Under the pieces are notes generated by a model. It made no database searches and had not been told where the DNA came from. It saw nothing but the letters and a program-made list of their open reading frames with translations. Below, piece after piece: positions 59,791 through 64,000 of a stretch of 64,000 bases of DNA. Every line of letters begins with the position of its first letter. The stretch's first letter is position 1. The translations under genes were made by a program, and so were the position numbers. Location of the stretch: positions 3,224,001-3,288,000 of the forward strand of contig NZ_CP045324.1 of the NCBI RefSeq assembly GCF_009363275.1, in the 5' to 3' direction. Source of the stretch: Marinobacter sp. THAF197a. GTDB lineage: Bacteria; Pseudomonadota; Gammaproteobacteria; Pseudomonadales; Oleiphilaceae.

Positions 59791-60488
59791 CCGCGCTCCC
59801 CTTCTTCCGGCTCTTCAGCGCCGTTAACCGGTGCCGACACAAACAGAGCCAGCAATACCATCGCAATGGAGAACGTAAGCACGGTTTCGATGACCAGGAT
59901 CAGAGGTTTGTTAAAGGCTTCCGGGTACGCCAGGAATGCATCGCCAGCCATGGCACTGGCCACTGCCACCAGAAGGAATACGGAAAAGCCCAGGGCCAGC
60001 CCCAAACGCAACAACACGCCGGGGCGCAGAAACTCCATCGGAATCCCGCCAAGGCGCATCATCACGCCCGACGCCGCCAACACGGCCCCGGCCTGAAACG
60101 CTCCCCCGGGGCGGTCGGAACCCGCCCACAACAGGTAGCCGGCAAGTACCAGCATCAGCGGCACAAACCAGCGCTGCAGGGCATACAACAAGGAATCTGA
60201 AGTGCGCAGGAGAGGATCTTCCAGGGACGTCGTTTTCGCCATGGAGATACCCGCAATCCCGGCGATGACCAACACGCCGATCTCAAGTAGCGTGTCGTAA
60301 CTGCGAAAGTTCAACAACACAGCGGTGATCGGATGCTCTACCCCACTGGCCTCCAGGTTCTCCGCCAGCAGTCCGGGCAGGTCGACCGGCGCCTGGGTAC
60401 CGGAAATGTGCCAGACCGTGATCATCAGGGCACCGGCAAAGGCCAGACACACGGCGGCGAGGATGGTAACGCCAAAAAAACGCCTCAT
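59787..60488 (-). CDS. mrpB: Mrp-type antiporter subunit B with MrpA-C-terminal-like extension
   Basis: This 233-residue membrane protein combines an N-terminal segment like the C-terminal part of MrpA (ITAVLLNFRSYDTLLEIGVL, with V and VIAGIAGI next) with a C-terminal MnhB domain (LLWAGSDRPGGAFQAGAVLA, and ASGVMMRLGG). In operons lacking a full-length MrpA, these pieces are encoded as separate short genes; that is the arrangement here. It overlaps both adjacent genes by 4 bases. Confidence 0.88.
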   Translation of the reverse strand: MRRFFGVTILAAVCLAFAGALMITVWHISGTQAPVDLPGLLAENLEASGVEHPITAVLLNFRSYDTLLEIGVLVIAGIAGISMAKTTSLEDPLLRTSDSLLYALQRWFVPLMLVLAGYLLWAGSDRPGGAFQAGAVLAASGVMMRLGGIPMEFLRPGVLLRLGLALGFSVFLLVAVASAMAGDAFLAYPEAFNKPLILVIETVLTFSIAMVLLALFVSAPVNGAEEPEEGERG

Positions 60489-60769
60489 CCCGACGCCCCG
60501 CCCTTGTCATTGCCTTCACCACCACAACGCCGGTTGTAGCCCAAATGCCTGGCTGCATCCAGCAGCAACACGCCGGTCAGGCCGGCACCGATGGCGGCTT
60601 CTGCCAGGGCAATGTCCGGCGCCTGCAGGCGAACCCAGGCCAGTGCCATCAGCAGGCCAAAGGCGATAAACATCACCACCGCCCGAAACAGGTTTGCAGA
60701 CCACAACACCCCGATCGCGGTCGACAACAGCGCCAGCACCAAGATGGAGTCCACCAGCCAGTCAATCAT
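60485..60769 (-). CDS. DUF4040/MrpA-C-like hydrogen-ion antiporter subunit
   Basis: This is a 94-residue protein with two or three membrane segments. The stretch VVMFIAFGLLMALAWVRLQA, followed by PDIALAEAAIGAGLTGVLLL, is the DUF4040 (MbhD-like) signature found in the C-terminal part of MrpA. The ATG at 60769 gives MIDWLVDSILV; the longer frame starts inside mrpG. Its Arg/Gly-rich tail (YNRRCGGEGNDKGGASG) is cytoplasmic or periplasmic depending on topology. It lies between mrpG and mrpB with short overlaps. Confidence 0.87.
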   Translation of the reverse strand: MIDWLVDSILVLALLSTAIGVLWSANLFRAVVMFIAFGLLMALAWVRLQAPDIALAEAAIGAGLTGVLLLDAARHLGYNRRCGGEGNDKGGASG

Positions 60770-61082
60770 CAGCTGCCTCCTGAACCGCGGAATGCTCCGG
60801 GCGCACATGAACGGCGCGGGCAATCAGGTGCGCAGACGTTGCGCTGGCAGCCAGAGCTGCGGCCCAGATCAATACCATTTTTACGCCACCCGCCAGCGAC
60901 GGCGCCAGTGGCAAAAGCGCCAGCACAATAAAGCCCAACCCGAGGTTGTCCACCTTGGTCAGGGCATGGATACGAGTCAGGGTGTCGGAGAATCGGAACA
61001 GGCCGAGGGTGCCCACGGCAAAAAACAGACAACCGAGAACCAACAACACCACCTGAACCGCAATCACGGCAGAATCAATCAT
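60762..61082 (-). CDS. mrpG: Mrp-type antiporter subunit G
   Basis: This is a roughly 106-residue protein with three membrane segments. The pattern GTLGLFRFSDTLTRIHALTK, then VDNLGLGFI, is the MnhG/PhaG signature. The ATG at 61082 has GGAGG at ideal spacing, and I prefer it over an ATG six codons earlier. It overlaps mrpF by 8 bases and the DUF4040 gene by 8. It is an accessory membrane subunit of the antiporter. Confidence 0.92.
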   Translation of the reverse strand: MIDSAVIAVQVVLLVLGCLFFAVGTLGLFRFSDTLTRIHALTKVDNLGLGFIVLALLPLAPSLAGGVKMVLIWAAALAASATSAHLIARAVHVRPEHSAVQEAADD

Positions 61083-61365
61083 GGCGGCCTCCGTCATCAT
61101 CCACGGGCTGTTCGATGCGCACCACCCGGGTCACAAACGCCACGATCGCGAGTACCGACAACACCGCCAGTGTCAGCGCCACATCCATCAGGGCAGGCAT
61201 GGATTGGGCATAGGACAGCACCAGTAACAGGGCCACGCCGGTTGTGCCAAACAGTTGTGATGCCAACATCCGGTCTGCCGGCTCCGGCCCCCGCCAGATG
61301 CGGATCAGGGCAATCAACAGGGTCAGCAACAGGAAGGCCGCAACGGCATTGAGTATCAGGGTCAC
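61075..61365 (-). CDS. mrpF: Mrp-type antiporter subunit F
   Basis: This 96-residue protein has three membrane segments. The block LIRIWRGPEPADRMLASQLF, then ALMDVALTLAVLSVLAIVAF, is diagnostic of MnhF/MrpF. The start codon is GTG, overlapping the mrpE stop as GTGA. It encodes an accessory subunit common to all Mrp complexes. Confidence 0.93.
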   Translation of the reverse strand: MTLILNAVAAFLLLTLLIALIRIWRGPEPADRMLASQLFGTTGVALLLVLSYAQSMPALMDVALTLAVLSVLAIVAFVTRVVRIEQPVDDDGGRHD

Positions 61366-61877
61366 TGCACCGCCCTCCCGATGTCGTTCAGGGAGAGCCC
61401 GAAAACCCGCGCCACCTGCCGCTCAGTCTCCCGCACGTCCTGCTCTACTGGCTCTCGGGTATCCAGGCAGTGCAGGGTCAATTGATCGCCCTCAAGCAAA
61501 GCGCTCAGGGTGCCGGGCATAAGGGACAGGGTGTTGGCCAGCAGCCAGCGAGGGCTGCCCTCGGGCAAGTAAAGGGTCAGGGTGATTTCACCGGGGTGAA
61601 CCGGCAAGGCCGGTGACAGCAAACGCCGGGTGACATCCAGACCGGCCACCACCGAGCGGCTGAGAAAATAGCCGAGAAACAACATCAGCCCGAGGGGCCG
61701 GAGGTGATAACCGGATGGGGGAAACAGGCGTACCGACAGCCAGGTCACCAACGCGGTCACCCCCAGGCCAAAGCCCAGGGCAGACGTTTCACCGAGCGTT
61801 AGCGCCCACCAAACCACCAATAACGCAGCGCCACGGAGCAACAAACTGAGGGCGGGTAACGATGGCGCTGACTGCAT
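61362..61877 (-). CDS. mrpE: Mrp-type antiporter subunit E
   Basis: This 171-residue protein has two N-terminal membrane segments and a soluble C-terminal domain (TRRLLSPALPVHPGEITLTL, then ANTLSLMPGTLSALLEGDQL, and LTLHCLD). The block LSLMPGT matches MnhE, and the length is typical. The ATG at 61877 has AGGAG six bases upstream. It is the first gene of the nine-gene operon. Upstream lie a short inverted repeat and, 139 bases away, the end of the b5/FMN gene on the same strand. Confidence 0.93.
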   Translation of the reverse strand: MQSAPSLPALSLLLRGAALLVVWWALTLGETSALGFGLGVTALVTWLSVRLFPPSGYHLRPLGLMLFLGYFLSRSVVAGLDVTRRLLSPALPVHPGEITLTLYLPEGSPRWLLANTLSLMPGTLSALLEGDQLTLHCLDTREPVEQDVRETERQVARVFGLSLNDIGRAVQ

Positions 61878-61899
61878 AGGGTCTCCTGTCCCGGGGTTC

Positions 61900-61929
61900 A
61901 ACAGGGTCTTGGTTCGCTAACTCCCTGTT
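61900..61929 (-). promoter_or_regulatory. Inverted repeat upstream of mrpE
   Basis: AACAGGG (61900-61906) pairs with CCCTGTT (61923-61929), spaced by 16 bases, 22 bases before the mrpE start. It could be an operator or a leader hairpin. No recognisable consensus is matched. Confidence 0.35.
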
Positions 61930-62016
61930 AAAGTTCCCAAAAGCCTAACACAGTCTGCCCGCCGGCCGGAAAACAAGCCCCGCAGGCAGCCCAGTCACCC
62001 GCCCACTACCGCCGGC

Positions 62017-62850
62017 TTACCAACTGTAGACGCCCCGGTTCAAACCATCACGAAAAGCACTGATCACCTTGGCACCACGAAGTGTTGCGCCGGTGTAGCC
62101 GTCAATATCATCCACCACGTTCTCTGGCTCATACAACCGGAAAATCGCCTCCATCGGCTCGCCTTCCAGGCGCTCCGTGATCTGCTGATACTGACCCAAT
62201 ACCGGGTAAAGCTCGGCGGAACTGTCCATCTTCAAATAGTCTTCATCCCTATAGAACAGGTGGCGGTAGGACATCCCCTTGATTCGCCCGCCTTCAAGCC
62301 GGAACTGCAGGCTTACCTGAATCTGCCCACGGTCGATGAAGTTGCCCCGGTAGGTGCCATCCAGATAATTACCCGGCGCCAAACCCAGCAGCATTCGGCC
62401 AAGGCGGTCATCAACAGTCGCGGGTTTTGTGGCCGAATCTGCGGTTTCAACCGGCACTGGTGCCGGGGCGCCGCCGTCAATCACGCCGATCCGATAATCC
62501 TCCAGCCGGGCAGCGGCCCGAGGGCTGTGGGGGCGACCGTTGCCCTTATCGAGCCAGGCCGACGTTGCTTCTTTGCCGCACCAGCGGGTGAAGACCTCTT
62601 CCTCCGTGGGGTGATTCGGCAGGTACTCGGTGAGGTCGTATACCACACCGTCAATCACCTTCCAGCAGCTGCCGGCATGATTGTGTTCAGCCACATCATC
62701 GAGCCGGAAAACCGACTCACCATTTGCGTTCTCAGCGGTACCACCTGCTGTGGGTTCGGGGTTGCCCTGAACCAGGTTAACCACCACCAATGTCAGAACC
62801 ACGCTGACAAAGGCAACAAATCCTGTATAGGCAATTCGGTTGCTGGTCAT
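62017..62850 (-). CDS. Membrane-anchored cytochrome b5 / FMN-binding fusion protein
   Basis: This 277-residue protein has one N-terminal membrane anchor (residues 8-27) and an exported part with two domains. The first is cytochrome b5-like (VVYDLTEYLPNHPTEEEVF and the second His in GRPHSPRAAARL), without the usual HPGG glycines. The second is an FMN-binding domain ending DGYTGATLRG, where Thr256 would carry covalent FMN added by ApbE. The gene overlaps the reductase gene upstream by 4 bases. Electrons could flow from that reductase to the haem and flavin on the outer face of the membrane. No apbE gene is in the window. Confidence 0.78.
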   Translation of the reverse strand: MTSNRIAYTGFVAFVSVVLTLVVVNLVQGNPEPTAGGTAENANGESVFRLDDVAEHNHAGSCWKVIDGVVYDLTEYLPNHPTEEEVFTRWCGKEATSAWLDKGNGRPHSPRAAARLEDYRIGVIDGGAPAPVPVETADSATKPATVDDRLGRMLLGLAPGNYLDGTYRGNFIDRGQIQVSLQFRLEGGRIKGMSYRHLFYRDEDYLKMDSSAELYPVLGQYQQITERLEGEPMEAIFRLYEPENVVDDIDGYTGATLRGAKVISAFRDGLNRGVYSW

Positions 62851-64000
62851 AGGAAATCAAACGCCTCCGTGTGAATGCGATGGGCGGGCACGCCTTCGTG
62901 CCTGAGCAGGGTTTGCAGGTGATTGATCATGCCCGGCGGCCCGCACAGGTAGATGTCCCGTTCGGCGAAATCCGGGCAGCGCTCAGCCAGATAATCCCGG
63001 GTGATCACGCCGTGTTCGTTCATGTAGTGCGTGTGAACCTCAAAGCCATCACAGGCCTCGGCAATGCGGACCAGCTCGTCCTGGTAATAGGCCCTTTCCG
63101 GCCGGTTGGCCAGATAGAACAAACAGGCATCCGGCGCCTGAACCGCACTGTTCCCAACCCTGTCCCGCGCGCCAGAGACAAACGGCGTGATGCCGATACC
63201 GCCGGCCAACCACAACTGCTTGCGCGGTTCACCGGGCAGGCCAGCACCCTTCTGCGCCAAAGCCTCATTCTCAAAAAAGGTCCCGTAAGGGCCTTCGATT
63301 CGCACCTCTGCCCCCGGCTTGATGTCCAGCAACGCCCGAGTGGCATCGCCGACCGCTTTAATGCCGATTTTTAGTTCATCATCCCCGGGGCCCGAAGCGA
63401 TGGTGTAAGGGTGCTCTTCCTTGTACCCGGCCACCAGGGAAGAGTCCATCGGTGTCAGATACACAAACTGACCAGCCCGCCAGCGAATCCCCTTGCCCTT
63501 CGGGCGCAGGCGAAGCTCCACCACATCCCGGGCAAGTTTGTCGATGCCGTCTACCACATAGGGTTTCCTGGCCAGCCGGGGTGACAATAACTTACGCCAG
63601 GCGATGGCCGCCAAAGCCAGGGCCGAGAGCAACCACCAGACCCAGGCTGTAGCTGAAAGCATCAGGGTATGCACCAACGCCAGCACCAGTGCCGGCGCCG
63701 ACAGCAGGTGCAGGCGTTTCCAGTTTTGATAGTGCAGAGTGCCAAAGAACCCCAGCGTGGGCGCGATGAAAACCAACATGGTGAGGAAGGCGGCCCAGCC
63801 AACCCAGACCTCCCAATGACTCAGGGGCGGGAACAGCGTGGCAACGCTGGCGCCAACAGACGCCGGCAAGATGGCCAACGCCAACAACAACACATGAGCC
63901 ATCACCAGCATAAAGGCCGAGAACCCTAGCCAGCGGTGAATGGTCCATAGCCGCACCAGGCCACCAAACCAGGGATCCATACCGGGAACACGGGCCGACA
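62847..64000 (-). CDS. Ferric reductase-type transmembrane NAD(P)H oxidoreductase, N-terminus beyond window
   Basis: The frame is open to the window edge, so the N-terminus is missing; the visible part is about 384 residues. It has several membrane segments with candidate haem His residues (LWTIHRWLGF, VMAHVLLLALA, NWKRLHLLSAP, ALVHTLML), then an FAD-binding part (GQFVYLTPM, EEHPYTIASG) and an NAD(P)-binding part (AGGIGITPFVSGARDR, YLCGPPGMI). This is the ferric_reduct/FAD_binding_8/NAD_binding_6 architecture. It would move electrons from cytoplasmic NAD(P)H across the membrane. The next gene, overlapping by 4 bases, encodes a probable exported acceptor. Confidence 0.85.
   Translation of the reverse strand, partial: SARVPGMDPWFGGLVRLWTIHRWLGFSAFMLVMAHVLLLALAILPASVGASVATLFPPLSHWEVWVGWAAFLTMLVFIAPTLGFFGTLHYQNWKRLHLLSAPALVLALVHTLMLSATAWVWWLLSALALAAIAWRKLLSPRLARKPYVVDGIDKLARDVVELRLRPKGKGIRWRAGQFVYLTPMDSSLVAGYKEEHPYTIASGPGDDELKIGIKAVGDATRALLDIKPGAEVRIEGPYGTFFENEALAQKGAGLPGEPRKQLWLAGGIGITPFVSGARDRVGNSAVQAPDACLFYLANRPERAYYQDELVRIAEACDGFEVHTHYMNEHGVITRDYLAERCPDFAERDIYLCGPPGMINHLQTLLRHEGVPAHRIHTEAFDFL

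Noticed and set aside
1..64000. tRNA, rRNA, CRISPR arrays, insertion sequences, prophage or integron signatures.
   Set aside because: I looked through the intergenic regions and found no cloverleaf-like genes, regularly spaced direct repeats, transposase or integrase frames. The hairpin repeats lack internal genes and obvious flanking target duplications.

Overview
The window reads as a gammaproteobacterial chromosome, most likely Marinobacter. The 490-residue wax ester synthase at 6901-8373 closely resembles, from memory, the Marinobacter WS2 enzyme. Gene density, the marine lifestyle functions (Mrp-type antiporter, TRAP transporter, wax ester storage) and the complete denitrification gene sets fit that genus. 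I see no tRNA, rRNA, CRISPR array, prophage or insertion sequence. The only classical accessory cassette is a ccdAB toxin-antitoxin pair.

Layout. 1-11356: the tail of a SpoVR-family gene; a minus-strand run of a TRAP solute-binding protein, a fused TRAP permease and a TonB-dependent receptor; a BASS-family symporter; the wax ester synthase; and a Crp/Fnr regulator divergent from a class II aldolase plus GntP permease pair. 11366-14440: a DesT-like repressor divergent from an electron-transfer partner and a membrane fatty acid desaturase, with two adjacent operator palindromes. 14428-18724: a nitrosative-stress block of nsrR, ybaN-like and a small membrane protein, divergent from ytfE (RIC) and a quinol-type nitric oxide reductase, with an NsrR-like site between them. 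18877-31353 and on to 41561: moaA, nosRZDFYL, a small conserved gene, a DNR-type regulator, narGHJI-ppiC, narK and narXL. This provides respiratory nitrate reduction, NO reduction and N2O reduction, but no nitrite reductase gene is present here.

41631-48492 supports anaerobic respiration: ubiT, ubiU and ubiV (oxygen-independent ubiquinone synthesis), split by ccdAB; a NIT-domain chemoreceptor; and hemN (oxygen-independent haem synthesis). FNR/ANR/DNR-type dyads precede nosR, dnr, ubiUV and hemN, and a weaker one lies between narK and narX. A NarL-type 7-2-7 palindrome precedes narG. These sites suggest one low-oxygen and nitrogen-oxide regulon.

48676-55023 holds two photolyase/cryptochrome-family genes, a 47-residue DUF2256 protein, a periplasmic binding-plus-sensor protein with no output domain, and a tandem-duplicated HAD protein with a His in place of the second motif-I Asp. 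55006-61877 is a nine-gene Mrp/Mbh-like antiporter operon with three large NuoL/M/N-like subunits. Just upstream of it on the same strand is a two-gene flavin/haem electron-transfer pair that runs off the window end.

Three long hairpin repeats (19911, 23803, 29574) share a central 20-base motif, but each carries a different, internally complementary pair of outer arms. They sit at the borders of the denitrification modules and inside nosZ-nosD. Together with the flavinylated b5 pair, they are the least explained structures in the window.
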